Source of the DNA: Streptomyces sp. TLI_171
GTDB taxonomy: Bacteria; Actinomycetota; Actinomycetes; Streptomycetales; Streptomycetaceae
DNA length: 64,000 nt
Direction: 5' to 3'
Assembly (NCBI RefSeq): GCF_003610255.1
Contig: NZ_RAPS01000001.1
Span: forward strand, 3,472,001 to 3,536,000
Shown: piece after piece, positions 47,893 to 58,100 of the stretch
Numbering within the stretch: the stretch's first letter is position 1
How the letters are laid out: each line of letters starts with the position of its first letter
Position numbers and translations under genes: made by a program
The notes under the pieces: generated by a model
What the model saw: the letters and a program-made list of their open reading frames with translations, nothing else
Told to the model about the DNA's origin: nothing
Databases searched by the model: none

Positions 47893-49151
47893 TCTCCGTA
47901 CTCCGCGCTCTTCCGCCGGATGAAGCTCTTCCAGTCGTCGTCGTCGAGCGCGTCGGCGACGGTGAAGATGTCCTTGTCGCCGCGGCCGGACTGGTTGATC
48001 AGGATCGTCTGGTCGCTGCTCAGGCTCGACGCCTCGCGGAACGCCGCGGCGAACGCGTGCGAGCTCTCCAGCGCCGGGATGATGCCCTCGTTCTGGATGG
48101 TCAGCCGCAGCGCCGCCACCACCTCGGCGTCGGTCACCGACTCGAAGCGGGCCCGGCCGCGCTGGTGCAGGTCCGCCAGCAGCGGGCCGATGCCGATGTA
48201 GTCCAGGCCGGCCGCCACCGAGTAGGTGTCCTGCATGACGCCCTCGTCGTTCTGCAGGAACACCGTCTTGTAGCCCTGCGCGATGCCGGGACGGCCCTGG
48301 CCGCCGGCCAGCCGCGAGGCGTGCTGGCCGGTCTCGATGCCCTTGCCGCCGGCCTCGACGCCGATCAGCTCCACCTCGGGGTCGTCCAGGAAGCCCGCGA
48401 AGATGCCCGAGGCGTTGGAGCCGCCGCCGACGCACGCGTACACCCGGTTCGGGAGGCCGCCGGTCAGCGCCTGCATCTGGACCCGCGCCTCCTGGCCGAT
48501 GATCGACTGGAAGTAGGTCACCATCTGCGGGAACGGGTGCGGGCCGCACGCGGTGCCGAGCACGTAGTGGGTGTCGTCCATCGACTCCGCCCAGTCCCGC
48601 AGGCAGGCGTTGACGGCGTCCTTCAGCGTCCGGGTGCCCTCGGTGACCGCGACCACCTCGGCGCCGAGCTGCTTCATCCAGAAGACGTTCGGGTGCTGGC
48701 GGGCGATGTCCTCTTCGCCCATGTAGATGGTGCACTCCAGGCCGAGCCGCGCCGCCATGGTCGCGGTGGCCACGCCGTGCTGGCCGGCGCCGGTCTCCGC
48801 GATCACCCGCTTCTTGCCCATCCGCTGCACCAGCAGGCCCTGGCCCATGACGTTGTTCGCCTTGTGCGCACCGGTGTGGTTCAGGTCCTCGCGCTTGACG
48901 TAGATCCGCGCGCCGCCGAACCGCCGGGTCAGGTTCTCGCAGTACGTCACCGGGGTCGGGCGGCCCGCGTAGCTCGCCATCATCGAGACGTACGAGTTCC
49001 AGAACTCCGGGTCGCGCCACGCCTCGTCGAAGGCCCCGCGCAGCTCCGCCAGGGTCTCGTGGAGCACCTCGGGGGTGAAGGACCCGCCGAACTCCCCGTA
49101 GTAGCCGTCGCTCCCGGGGGCCCAGGAGGGACGCTCGGTTGGGATGGTCAT
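47889..49151 (-). CDS. trpB: Tryptophan synthase beta chain
   Basis: A 420-residue PLP enzyme joining indole and serine. The PLP lysine is in REDLNHTGAHKANNVMGQ, the Glu in AETGAGQHGVATA, and VGGGSNASGIFAGF binds the PLP phosphate. GGSFTPEVLHETLAEL is the usual N-terminus. It is coupled to trpA by a 4-base overlap. A 14-codon frame upstream (MINSRVSFG...) has no Trp codon, so it is not an attenuator leader. Confidence 0.96.
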   Translation of the reverse strand: MTIPTERPSWAPGSDGYYGEFGGSFTPEVLHETLAELRGAFDEAWRDPEFWNSYVSMMASYAGRPTPVTYCENLTRRFGGARIYVKREDLNHTGAHKANNVMGQGLLVQRMGKKRVIAETGAGQHGVATATMAARLGLECTIYMGEEDIARQHPNVFWMKQLGAEVVAVTEGTRTLKDAVNACLRDWAESMDDTHYVLGTACGPHPFPQMVTYFQSIIGQEARVQMQALTGGLPNRVYACVGGGSNASGIFAGFLDDPEVELIGVEAGGKGIETGQHASRLAGGQGRPGIAQGYKTVFLQNDEGVMQDTYSVAAGLDYIGIGPLLADLHQRGRARFESVTDAEVVAALRLTIQNEGIIPALESSHAFAAAFREASSLSSDQTILINQSGRGDKDIFTVADALDDDDWKSFIRRKSAEYGE

Positions 49152-49514
49152 CGCTGCGGTCCCCTCAGGCTCGGGCGGCTGGAGTTGAAGTCACGGGAAG
49201 GCCCTTCTTCCAAAGCTGACACGCGAGTTGATCATGCGGATCCGGCCAGCCTAGCAGCGGCGACACCTCCAACGCGGTAGCCGTCCGACCCGTGGTCCCC
49301 ACCCTGGAACGCCCCCACGTCCATCAACGAGCGACCTCACTCCGTACTCGCCCGGTGGGGTATCGAGCCCGCGGCGGTCGCCGAAGCCGGTGCGAGCCGT
49401 ACAGCTTCGGCAGGCGGCGCACGAAGACGGCGGGCAGGCCGGGCCGGTGGCGGCCGACAGGGCGACGACCAGCGGGATGCCCGCCCAACTCGATGCCGGC
49501 CAGGGCCTCAGTGC
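49152..49514. other. Non-coding stretch upstream of trpB
   Basis: About 360 bp without a recognisable gene; it should hold the trpBA promoter. Open frames continue through it from the integrase remnant but show no conserved motif. Confidence 0.5.
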
Positions 49515-49689
49515 CGGTGGGCACGAGGTGCGCCACTCTCGCCCTCGCCGGCGGGGTGGACATGAAAATGGTGTCCGAGATGCTCGGCCACGCCTCCATC
49601 AAGATCACGTCGGACACCTGCACCCGCGTCCTGCCCGAGATCGCCAAGCGCTACCGGCGAAGACCAAGGCCAAGAAGGCCAAGGTCTGA
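49515..49689 (+). pseudogene. Tyrosine-recombinase (integrase) C-terminal remnant, frameshifted
   Basis: One frame encodes HEVRHS, the His-x-x-Arg element of integrases. A shift of frame then gives TLALAGGVDMKMVSEMLGHASIKITSDT, the helix and GH box that precede the catalytic tyrosine. At the tyrosine position (T-x-D-T-Y-x-H/R-V) the remnant has DTCTRVLPEIAK, so Tyr is replaced by Cys. The N-terminal catalytic part is missing. It ends 130 bp from the 3' end of tRNA-Thr, the normal position of an integrase in a tRNA-targeted element, so this is a scar of such an element. Confidence 0.75.
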
Positions 49690-49818
49690 CACGAGATCGA
49701 CGCCCGCGCTCACACACCGGTGACGCAGGCGATCTTGTGGCGCGTCGCCGAGACATGCCTGCACGCCGAGGAAGCACAAAACCCCAGGTCACGGCGAGTG
49801 AGTCCTGGGGTTTCGCAG

Positions 49819-49892
49819 AGCCGCCTATGGGATTCGAACCCATGACCTACGCATTACGAGTGCGTTGCTCTGGCCAACTGAGCTAAGGCGGC
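49819..49892 (-). tRNA. tRNA-Thr (anticodon CGT)
   Basis: 74 bases. Acceptor arms GCCGCCT and AGGCGGC pair perfectly, the D-arm is AGCTCAGTTGGCCAGAGC-like, the anticodon loop is CTCGTAA, and the T-loop is GGTTCGAATC. The CCA end is not encoded. Confidence 0.97.
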
Positions 49893-50001
49893 ACCGCAGC
49901 CGGTGAAACCGACCTGGTGGGGTCAAGGTTCGCATCGGCAACGCGGGCCAGTCTACACAGTTTCGGGGGGTGATCCGTACGCGCTGGCGAGGTGGGGGCG
50001 G

Positions 50002-50652
50002 TCAGGCGGAGGAGACGGCGAGCTTGGCGGCGAAGCCGGCGAAGAGGACGGCGACGGAGGAGGTGAGGCCGGCGGAGAGGCGCTTGCGGCGGCGGAAGGC
50101 GTTGGCGAGCGTGGTGCCGGTGAAGATCAGGAGGGAGAGGTAGAGGAAGGAGAAGGTCTGCAGGACGCCCCCGAGGAGGGCGAAGGAGAAGACCGGGGCG
50201 CCGTAGGTGGGGTCGACGAACTGGGTGAAGAAGGAGAGCAGGAAGAGGATCGCCTTGGGGTTGAGCAGGCTGATCACCAGGGCCCGGCGGAAGGGCCGTT
50301 CGGTGTCCTCGACCGGCTCGGTCCCGGCGGCCGCGGCGACCACGCTGCGCTCGCGCCACATCTGGCGGGCGGCGCGCAGCATGCCGAGGCCGATCCAGAG
50401 CAGGTAGGCGGCGCCGCCGAACTTCACCACCGCGAAGACGGCGGGGTTGGCGCGGAGCAGGGAGGCCGCGCCGAGCGAGGTGAGGCTGATCAGCGTGAGG
50501 TCGCCGAGGAAGACCCCGCAGGCCGCCCGGTAGCCGGTGCGGATGCCCTTGCGCGCGGCGACGGAGAGCACGTAGAGGGAGTTGGGTCCGGGCAGCAGGA
50601 CGATGACCAGTGCGCCGAGGACGTAGGTGGTCAGGTCGTGGACTCCGAGCAC
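50002..50652 (-). CDS. LysE/RhtB-family amino-acid exporter
   Basis: A 216-residue protein with six probable helices. VIVLLPGPNSLYVLSVAARKGIRTGYRAACGVFLGD is the LysE signature, with PGP in helix 1; LLNPKAILFLLSFFTQFV is the second conserved segment. Family members export leucine, threonine or lysine. GTG 50652 follows GGAG with 6 bases of spacing. It is monocistronic between tRNA-Thr and a terminator. Confidence 0.92.
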   Translation of the reverse strand: MLGVHDLTTYVLGALVIVLLPGPNSLYVLSVAARKGIRTGYRAACGVFLGDLTLISLTSLGAASLLRANPAVFAVVKFGGAAYLLWIGLGMLRAARQMWRERSVVAAAAGTEPVEDTERPFRRALVISLLNPKAILFLLSFFTQFVDPTYGAPVFSFALLGGVLQTFSFLYLSLLIFTGTTLANAFRRRKRLSAGLTSSVAVLFAGFAAKLAVSSA

Positions 50653-50715
50653 TGCGGTCTCCAGGGAGAGAGAAGGGGCTGCGCCATGCTAGCTGCCAGC
50701 CCCTTCACGCATAAA

Positions 50716-50732
50716 CACTCCTGTCAGGAGTG
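50716..50732. terminator. Short terminator hairpin
   Basis: 7-bp stem CACTCCT-GTC-AGGAGTG just after the stop of the peptidase gene (minus strand). Confidence 0.6.
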
Positions 50733-50736
50733 CCGG

Positions 50737-52332
50737 TCAGTCCGCGCAGACCTTCCCGTTGGCGGGAGCCTCGCCGCCCAGCAGGTAGCGGTTGATCGAG
50801 TCGTCGATGCAGGCGTTGCGCCGCTGGTAGGCGGTGTGCCCGTCGCCGTCGTAGGTGAGCAGCCGCCCGGACTCCAGCTGCCCGGCCAGCGACTTCGCCC
50901 AGGCGTAGGGGGTGGCCGGGTCGCGGAGGGTGCCGACCACCACGATCGGGTCGGCCCCGGCGGCCCGGACGGTGTGCGGGGCCCCGGTGGCCTTGGTCGG
51001 CCAATACGCGCAGCCGAGCGCCATCCAGGCCATGTCCCGGCCGAAGTGCGGCGCGGCCTTCTCGAACGCGGGCACCGCGGCGCTGACCCCGGCCGGGTCG
51101 GCGAACGGCGCGGGCAGGTCGAGGCAGTTGACGGCCATGTTGGCGAACATCAGGTTCTCGTAGCTGCCGTCCTTGGAGCGGCCGTAGTACTCGTCGGCGA
51201 GCTTCAGCAGCCCGCTGCCGTCGCCGGCCTGCGCGGTGGTGAGCGCCTCCCGCAGGTACGGCCAGAGCGACTCGGCGTACATCGCCTCGGCGACGCCGGT
51301 GAGCGCCAGCGACTCGGTCAGCGGGCGGTTGTCGTCGGTCGGCAGCGGCTGCGCGTCGAGCTTCTTGAACAGGGCGGTCAGCTTGTCGCCGGCCTCCTGC
51401 TCGCTGCGGCCGACGGGGCAGTCGTCGCGCTTGGCGCAGTCCTTGGCGAATGCCGTCCAGGCGGTCTCGAAGCCGCCGGCCTGGGTGAGGTTGCCGGTGA
51501 CGGCGTCCAGCGACGGGTCCATCGCCCCGTCGAGCACCACCTTGCCGACCTTGCTCGGGAACAGGCCGGCGTACGTCGCGCCGAGGAAGGTGCCGTACGA
51601 CTTGCCGACGTAGTTGAGCTTCTGATCGCCCGTCAGGGCGCGCAGCACGTCCATGTCGCGGGCCGCCTCGACGGTGGAGACGTGGCCCAGCAGGTCACCG
51701 GACTTGGTGGCGCAACCGGTCGCGAACTCCTTGTCGACGGCCGCCAGGGCGTCGATCTCGCCCTGGTCGTCGGGGGTCAGGTCGGCCGCCGTGTAGGCGT
51801 CCATCCGGTCGCCGGCCAGGCAGCTGATCGGCGCGGACTTCCCGACCCCGCGCGGGTCGAAGCCGACCAGGTCGTAGCTGGAGCGGACGCTCGCGTCGTA
51901 GCGCGCCGCGACGCTCTGCACGTAGTCGACGGCGGAGCCGCCGGGGCCGCCCGGGTTGAGCAGCAGCGAGCCCAGCCGGTGCGAGGCGTCGCCGGCGGGG
52001 CGGCGGATCGCGGACAGCTGGACGTCGTGGCCGTCACCGGGGTGCGCGTAGTCCAGCGGCACCTTGAACGTGGCGCACTCGAAGTCCGTCTCGCACGGCT
52101 TCCAGGTCAACTTCTGCGCATAGTACGGGGCGAGAGCCGCCGGCAGCTCGGTGGGCAGCGGCTCCAGCGGGGTGGCGCCGGACGCTCCCGTCGGGCTGAC
52201 GGGCAGGCTGTCCGCGGACCGGCCCGGGGTGCCGGCCGGTGCCGGATGGCCCGAGGTGCAGCCCGCCAGCAGCAGCGACGCGGCGGCCACCAGCGCGGCG
52301 GCGGGCAGCAGCCTGGTCCGGGCGACTCTCAT
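50737..52332 (-). CDS. Lipoprotein alpha/beta-hydrolase peptidase (tripeptidyl aminopeptidase, SlpD/SlpE type)
   Basis: The 531 residues begin with a lipoprotein signal, MRVARTRLLPAAALVAAASLLLAGC, with the lipobox Cys at 25. SLLLNPGGPGGSAVDYV (oxyanion region), LVGFDPRGVGKS and YVGKSYGTFLGATYAGLFP (nucleophile Ser) are standard. The C-terminal TAP-like domain has DPIVVVGTLRDPATPYAWAKSLAGQL and the His in TYDGDGHTAYQ. It removes tripeptides from secreted proteins. Such peptidases are common in streptomycetes. Confidence 0.93.
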   Translation of the reverse strand: MRVARTRLLPAAALVAAASLLLAGCTSGHPAPAGTPGRSADSLPVSPTGASGATPLEPLPTELPAALAPYYAQKLTWKPCETDFECATFKVPLDYAHPGDGHDVQLSAIRRPAGDASHRLGSLLLNPGGPGGSAVDYVQSVAARYDASVRSSYDLVGFDPRGVGKSAPISCLAGDRMDAYTAADLTPDDQGEIDALAAVDKEFATGCATKSGDLLGHVSTVEAARDMDVLRALTGDQKLNYVGKSYGTFLGATYAGLFPSKVGKVVLDGAMDPSLDAVTGNLTQAGGFETAWTAFAKDCAKRDDCPVGRSEQEAGDKLTALFKKLDAQPLPTDDNRPLTESLALTGVAEAMYAESLWPYLREALTTAQAGDGSGLLKLADEYYGRSKDGSYENLMFANMAVNCLDLPAPFADPAGVSAAVPAFEKAAPHFGRDMAWMALGCAYWPTKATGAPHTVRAAGADPIVVVGTLRDPATPYAWAKSLAGQLESGRLLTYDGDGHTAYQRRNACIDDSINRYLLGGEAPANGKVCAD

Positions 52333-52526
52333 CAATGGGTCCTCTCCCCTGGAACGGGCCGGCCGCAGGGGCCGGCGGCCCCGGCCGACGCCGAGAGGGC
52401 CGAGCCTAGTCGCCGCCACCGCCGTGCTCCGTGCACCACCACCCCGTCCACCCCGCCCGGCCGATCATCACACCGCCGATCGCACCAACCCGTCACGCCG
52501 ACGGCCGCGCCGGACCGAGCCGCCGC

Positions 52527-53615
52527 TCACGGCTTGGCGAGGCCCTCCGCCAGGTACTGCACCGCGACCCGCACCAGCCGCAGCCGTTCCCGCTCCGCCG
52601 TGTAGTCCTGCACCACGTCGGACGTCCGCACCTCCGCCCGCGCCTTCGCGTCCCGCAGCGCGGACTGCACCGCCCGCGCGGACGCCGTCCCGTCGCCGTC
52701 CCGCTTCGCCGACGCCAGCAGCAGCCGCGCCGTCACCGCCGCCGGGGCCTCCGCCGCCGCTCCGGCCAGCGCCCGCGCGTCGTACCGGCCGGACACCGCC
52801 GCGGCCGCGCCGTACAGGTCGGGACGGGCCAGGCCGGCGGCGGCCGCGCACGGGGCGCCGCCGTCCACGCCGAGCACGCTCCAGCCGCCGGGGCCGGCCG
52901 GCAGGGTGCGGAACGCCGCGCCGACCGCCGCGCGCAGCGCCGCGTCGTCCGCGACCGCCTGCGGGGCGGCCGCCACCAGGTCGCACGGGTGGCCGGTGCC
53001 GCTGGGCGCCTCGGGGGCCACCACCACGAACGGCCGGGCCTTGCCCTGCTTCACCGCCGAGGCCACCCCGTCGAACACGTCCGGCAGATCGGCGTCCGCG
53101 GTCCGCCCGGCCGTCCCGGAGTGCAGCACGATCACCGGGAACCGGGCCGCCGGGTCCTGCCCGTACTCGGCGGGCAGCCACACCCGCACCGTCCGCGCCC
53201 GCCCGTCCGGACCGGGCACCGCACCCTGCAGCAGCTCCCCGCCCGCCGAGCGGCCGACGCTGCCGAACGCCACCGCGGCCAGCGACGGAGACGGGGACGG
53301 CGAGGAGGACGCCGACGACGCCGCCCGGTCCGCACTGCCCGCCGGGGCGCTCTGCTCCGCGCCGACCGCCGCCGCGGCCTGCACCGTCCCGCTCCCCGGG
53401 CGCTCCCCCACCAGCGCCGCCACGCCGAGCGCGCTCACGCACGTCAGGCACAGCACCGCCGCCCCCGCCCGCACCAGCACCGGACGCGCCTCCGCCGCCA
53501 GCTCGTACGTCTGCGCGGCCCGCAGATCCCGCCAGCGCGCCATCGCCGACCGGGCCAGCCAACCGCCCGTCACCGCGGCGACCAGCAACAACAGGACGAG
53601 GAGCGAACGGGGCAT
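52527..53615 (-). CDS. Membrane-anchored esterase-like protein lacking the nucleophile
   Basis: A 362-residue protein with two N-terminal membrane helices (about 3-20 and 46-70), a Ser/Ala/Pro linker (about 85-110) and an esterase-D / mycolyltransferase-like domain: RTVRVWLPAEYG, FPVIVLHSGTAGR, FVVVAPEAPSG and WSVLGVDGGAPCAAAAGLARPDLY. In active relatives this last motif is G-x-S-x-G; here Ser is Asp, so hydrolysis is unlikely. PDLYGAAAAVSGRYDA and LLLASAKRDGD keep the rest of the fold. It may bind rather than cut a ligand. ATG 53615 has a poor ribosome site. Neighbour of holB only by position. Confidence 0.75.
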   Translation of the reverse strand: MPRSLLVLLLLVAAVTGGWLARSAMARWRDLRAAQTYELAAEARPVLVRAGAAVLCLTCVSALGVAALVGERPGSGTVQAAAAVGAEQSAPAGSADRAASSASSSPSPSPSLAAVAFGSVGRSAGGELLQGAVPGPDGRARTVRVWLPAEYGQDPAARFPVIVLHSGTAGRTADADLPDVFDGVASAVKQGKARPFVVVAPEAPSGTGHPCDLVAAAPQAVADDAALRAAVGAAFRTLPAGPGGWSVLGVDGGAPCAAAAGLARPDLYGAAAAVSGRYDARALAGAAAEAPAAVTARLLLASAKRDGDGTASARAVQSALRDAKARAEVRTSDVVQDYTAERERLRLVRVAVQYLAEGLAKP

Positions 53616-53832
53616 GGGGACGCACCACCTCGGGGAAGGACCGGCCGCCGGAGGCGAACGCGTGGTCAGTGCACAGGGTGCAAGACCACGTGCCCGCTGG
53701 TCCCCGGCCCGTACGGGCGTCTCCCCACGTTCACTCGAACGAGCGAAGAGCAGACGGCCGTGGGCGGCCCCATCGGGTTCCGCCGGCCGGTACCCCGCGG
53801 CTCCGGCCGACTCGTACCGCCGGCGCCGGGGT

Positions 53833-55041
53833 TCAGCCCGCCCGCAGCGCCATCGTCATCGCCTCCACCGCCAGCAGCGGGTCGACGTTCCGGTCCAGCG
53901 CCCGGCGGCACGCCAGCACCGCCTCGATCCGGCGCAGCGTATTCTCCGCGGCGCCCTCCCCGGCCAGCCGCTGCAACGCCTGCCGGTGGTCCTCGTTCGC
54001 CAGCGCGCCGCCCGCGCCCATCTGCAGGGCCAGCACGTCCCGGTAGAAGCCCAGCAGGTCGCCCAGCGCCACGCCCAGCGTCTCCCGGCGGGTCCTGGTC
54101 GCCCGGCTCTTCTGCCGCTTCTCCAGCTCCTTCACCGCGCCCGCCATGCCGCGCGGCGCCCGGCTGCCCTCCGCCGCGCCGTACGCGGCCTTCAGGTCAC
54201 CGGTCTCCTTGGCGTCCTGGGTCTCCGCCAGCGCCTCCGCGTCCGCCTTCGCGGTGTCCACCAGCCGCTGTGCCGCCGCCAGGCAGCCGCCCACGTCCGC
54301 CACCTCCAGCGGGATCCGCAGCACCTCGGCGCGCCGCGCCCGGGCCTGCTCGTCCACCGCGAGGCGCCGCGACCGGTCGATGTCGCCCTGGCCGGCCAGC
54401 GCCGCGATCCGGGCCGGCTCCGGCTCCACGCCGTCCCGCCGGACCAGCATGTCCGCCACCGCCTCCGCGGCGGGCGTCCGCAGCACCAGCAGCCGGCACC
54501 GTGAGCGGATCGTCGGCAGCACGTCCTGCACCGACGGCGCGCACAGCAGCCACACCGTCCGCGGCGACGGCTCCTCGACGCCCTTCAGCAGCGCGTTCGC
54601 GGCCGCCTCCGTCAACCGGTGCGCGGCGTCCACCAGGATCACCGACCAGCGGCCGCCGGTCGGGTAGCTCGCCGCCCGCAGCACCAGGTCACGCATGTCG
54701 CCGACGCCGATCGACAGGCCGTCCGTCCGCACCTGCTTCACGTCCGCATGGCTGCCCGACAGCACCGTGTGGCACCCGTCGCAGAAGCCGCAGCCGGGCG
54801 TCCCGCCCAGCTCCAGGTCCGGACTGGTGCACTGCAACGCCGCCGCGAACGCCCGCGCGGCCGTCGCCTGCCCGGCCCCCGGCGGGCCCGTGAACAGCCA
54901 GGCGTGCGTCATCAGCGAGGCGTTGCCGCCCTCGACGGCCCCGCCCCGCCCGGCCACCACACTCGCCCGGGCCGCCCGCGCCGCCGCCTGCAACTGCTCG
55001 ACCACCCGGTCCTGCCCCACCAGGTCGTCCCACACACTCAC
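53833..55041 (-). CDS. holB: DNA polymerase III delta' subunit
   Basis: A 402-residue clamp-loader subunit. VWDDLVGQDRVVEQLQAAA opens the AAA+ domain. The P-loop GPPGAGQATAA has Gln for the catalytic Lys, as expected in delta'. A zinc module (PGCGFCDGCHTV), VILVDAAHRLTEAAANALLKGVEEP (Walker B) and IRSRC follow. The C-terminal third (LLGFYRDVLALQMGA) is the collar domain. It is transcribed after tmk, the conserved order in streptomycetes. Confidence 0.94.
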   Translation of the reverse strand: MSVWDDLVGQDRVVEQLQAAARAARASVVAGRGGAVEGGNASLMTHAWLFTGPPGAGQATAARAFAAALQCTSPDLELGGTPGCGFCDGCHTVLSGSHADVKQVRTDGLSIGVGDMRDLVLRAASYPTGGRWSVILVDAAHRLTEAAANALLKGVEEPSPRTVWLLCAPSVQDVLPTIRSRCRLLVLRTPAAEAVADMLVRRDGVEPEPARIAALAGQGDIDRSRRLAVDEQARARRAEVLRIPLEVADVGGCLAAAQRLVDTAKADAEALAETQDAKETGDLKAAYGAAEGSRAPRGMAGAVKELEKRQKSRATRTRRETLGVALGDLLGFYRDVLALQMGAGGALANEDHRQALQRLAGEGAAENTLRRIEAVLACRRALDRNVDPLLAVEAMTMALRAG

Positions 55042-55149
55042 GCCGCGCTCCTCCTTGCCAACACCCGCACGAGCCTAACCCCGTCCCCGGACACCACCGG
55101 CGGGCGAGCGCCACGAGAAGCGACGGGCCACGTGCGCCACCGAGCACAG

Positions 55150-55183
55150 CAGGGGCTCGCGGGGGTACCCCCACGAGCCCCTG
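55150..55183. terminator. Terminator of tmk fusion gene
   Basis: Stem CAGGGGCTCG with inner GGGGG/CCCCC and one mismatch, TA loop, 15 bp beyond the stop (minus strand). Confidence 0.75.
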
Positions 55184-55197
55184 AACGGTGCGGGCGC

Positions 55198-58100
55198 TCA
55201 GTCCTTGCGGCGGCGCCAGCCCCGCTTGGGCTGCTCGTCCGGCGCGGCGTCCGGCGCGTCATCGGCCTCCCAGCGCGCCCACTCCTCGCGGGAGCCGAGC
55301 AGGCTGTCGGTCAGGCTGGGCAGGTCGTCGAGCGGGGTCTCCTCCGCCCAGTCCGGCCGGGGCCGCAGCTCGCGGGTGCGCGCGGAGTCGTCCTCGTCGC
55401 GGAACAGGCCCTGCGGCACTCGCGCGGTGGGGTCCGCCTTGGGCAGCACCGCGGTCTCGTCGGCCGCGGGCTTCGGCAGTTCCCGGGTGGTCTCCGCCGT
55501 CGAGTCCGCACCGTCGGCCGCCTGCTCGGCGTCCTCGGTCGCCACCTCGGGCAGCACCGCGGTCTCCTCGACCTTGGGCAGCACCGCGGTCTCGTCGGCC
55601 TTCGGCAGCACCGCGGTCTCGTCGGCCGCTGCCTCCGGAGCACGCTCCGAAGCCGCCTTCGAAGCGGCCTCGGCCCGCCGCGCGGCCTCCGCCGCGAGCA
55701 GCGCTTCCTCGGCCCGCCGCCGCTGCTCCTCCCGCTGCAGCTCGCGCTGTCGCGCGAACTCGACCCGGGCGGCCTCCTCCGCGGCGGCCTTCCGCGCGGC
55801 CTCCGCCTCGGCGGCCAGCCGGACCTCCTCGGCGGCCCGCCGCTCCGCTTCCTGCTCGGCCCGGCGCGCAGCCTCCGCCTCGGCGGCGAGGCGCGCGGCC
55901 TCGGCGGCCTTGCGGGCGTTCTCGGCTTCGACGCGGGCGGCTTCCTCGGCGGCGAGGCGGTCCTTCTCGGCCTGTTCGGCGCGCAGTTCCTCGAGCAGCG
56001 CGAGGCGCCTGCGCTCCGCTTCCTCGGCGGCGAGGCGCGCGGCCTCGGCCTCGGCGGCGCGCCGGGCGGCGTCCTCGCGGGCCTTGCGCTCCTGCTCGGC
56101 CTTGGCGACCTTCTCCTGGCCGGAGAGCGGGAGTTCGCGGTCGAGCCGGTGCCGGATGGAGGTGGTGACGGCGGCGGGGGCCTGGGCGCCGTCGACGACC
56201 AGGTAGCGGGCGGGGTCGGCGGCGGCGAGCGCCAGGAAACCGGAGCGGACCCGCTGGTGGAACTCGGTGGGCTCGGACTCCAACCGGTCGAGGGCCTCGG
56301 TGAAGCGGTCGCGCGCGGCGGTCGGGTCGACGTCCAGCACCACGGTCAGGTCGGGGACCAGTCCGCCGGTGGCCCAGCGGGAGATCCGGGCGACCTCGGT
56401 GGCGGCCAGGTCGCGGCCGGCGCCCTGGTAGGCGATCGAGGAGTCCATGTACCGGTCGGTGATGACGACGGCCCCGCGCTCCAGTGCGGGCCGGATGACG
56501 TTCTCGACGTGCTCGGCCCGGTCGGCGGCGTAGATCAGCGCCTCGGCCCGGTGCGAGAGCCCGGTGTTGCCGACGTCGAGGACGAGGGCGCGCAGCCGCT
56601 GGCCGATCGGGCTGCCGCCGGGTTCGCGGGTGAGGACGACCTCGTGGCCCTTGGCGCGGATCCATTCGGCGAGGGCCTGCGCCTGGGTGGACTTGCCGGC
56701 CCCGTCGCCGCCTTCGAGGGCGATGAAGTACCCCTTGCCGGCGACCCGGTGCGGCGCGACCTCGGCCTGGCCGCGGACGGCCTGGGCGAGTTCGCGGCCG
56801 AACGGGACGACGCCGCGCTGGTCGTCGGTCTTCATCAGGACGACGGCGGCGAGCACCAGGGTGAGCAGTCCGGCGGTGGAGACGGCGAGGGCGGCGCCGC
56901 CGTGGATGAAGGTGAAGCTGCCGGTGCGGATCTCGCCGAGCGTGACCTGGCCGTAGGCGGCGGCGAGCAGCGGCATGCCGATCAGCGCGCCGCCGACGAC
57001 CGCCCGAAGGACGGCGTACAGGTGCTCGGTGACCTTGCCGAGGCGGATCTCCTCGATCTCCTGGGCGAGCAGGCCGCGGCCGGTGGCGATGACCACGCCG
57101 GCGGACAGGCCGGCGACCACGGTGAACAGCAGCACCAGGACGAAGTCGAGGACCAGTCCGGCGAGGATCAGGGCGACGCCGGAGGTGACCAGGCCGAGCG
57201 CGAGCAGCCGGCGCCGGGAGAGGCCGGGCAGGGTGGCGCGGCTGAGCCGGATGCCGAGCGCGGGGGTGCCGGCGGCGGCGAGGACCAGCAGGCCGTAGCC
57301 GATCGGCCCGGCGAGGTGCTCGCCGGCGGTGAGCAGTCCGAGCGCGGCGACGCCGGCCATCGAGGCGTAGGCGGCGGCGATCGAGAAGGTGAAGTACGGG
57401 GCGGAGCCGGTGCGGCCCTTCTTCAGCGCGGCGCCGGGGGTGGCGTCGGTGGGGGCGCGCAGGCCCTGCAGCGGGGAGCGCGGCACCGCGGTGGCACCGG
57501 CCGGGAGCTCCTGGAAGTACAGCAGCGCGGCGTTGACCACGAACAGCGCGGCGGTGCCGACCGCGGCGACGACCAGCTGGTGGGCGCGCAGCCAGTCCAG
57601 GCCGAGCGCGGCGAGGACGTTGTTGACCAGGGTGAGTGCGACCAGGCCGCCCGCGGCCAGCGGGAGGGCGGCCCAGCCGGTGCGCAGGTCGAGGGTGCGG
57701 ACGGCGTCCAGCGAGGCGGCGGACGGCGGTCCGGGCTGCTCGGGGACGGCCAGCAGGCCGGGAACGGCGGCGGCCTTGCCGATGGTCCAGATCCGTTCGG
57801 CGACGCCGGCCAGGAAGACCGAGCCGAGCAGCACCCAGGTCGCGGAGCCGGCGGACCAGATCGCCCACCAGGGGGCGAGGCCGATCAGCAGGGCACGGAA
57901 CAGGTCGGCGCCGAGCAGCGCCCAGCGCCGGTCGATGCGGCCGCCGACCAGGGCGTGCACGGGGCCGAGCAGGGCGGCGCCGACCAGCCCGGTGGCGAGC
58001 AGCCGCGCGGCGAACAGGGCGGCGACGGACAGCGCGAGGGCGCGGTAGCCGTGTCCGAGCTGTCCGCCGAGCGCGGCGGCGATCACCGTGAGCGGTACGA

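Noticed and set aside
49152..49230. Possible trp attenuator leader upstream of trpB
   Set aside because: The short frame (MINSRVSFGRRAFP) has no Trp codons and I see no paired terminator/antiterminator.
53640..53832. Possible hairpin GCGTGGTC/GACCACGT between holB and the esterase-like gene
   Set aside because: Long, poorly structured loop; too weak to call a terminator.
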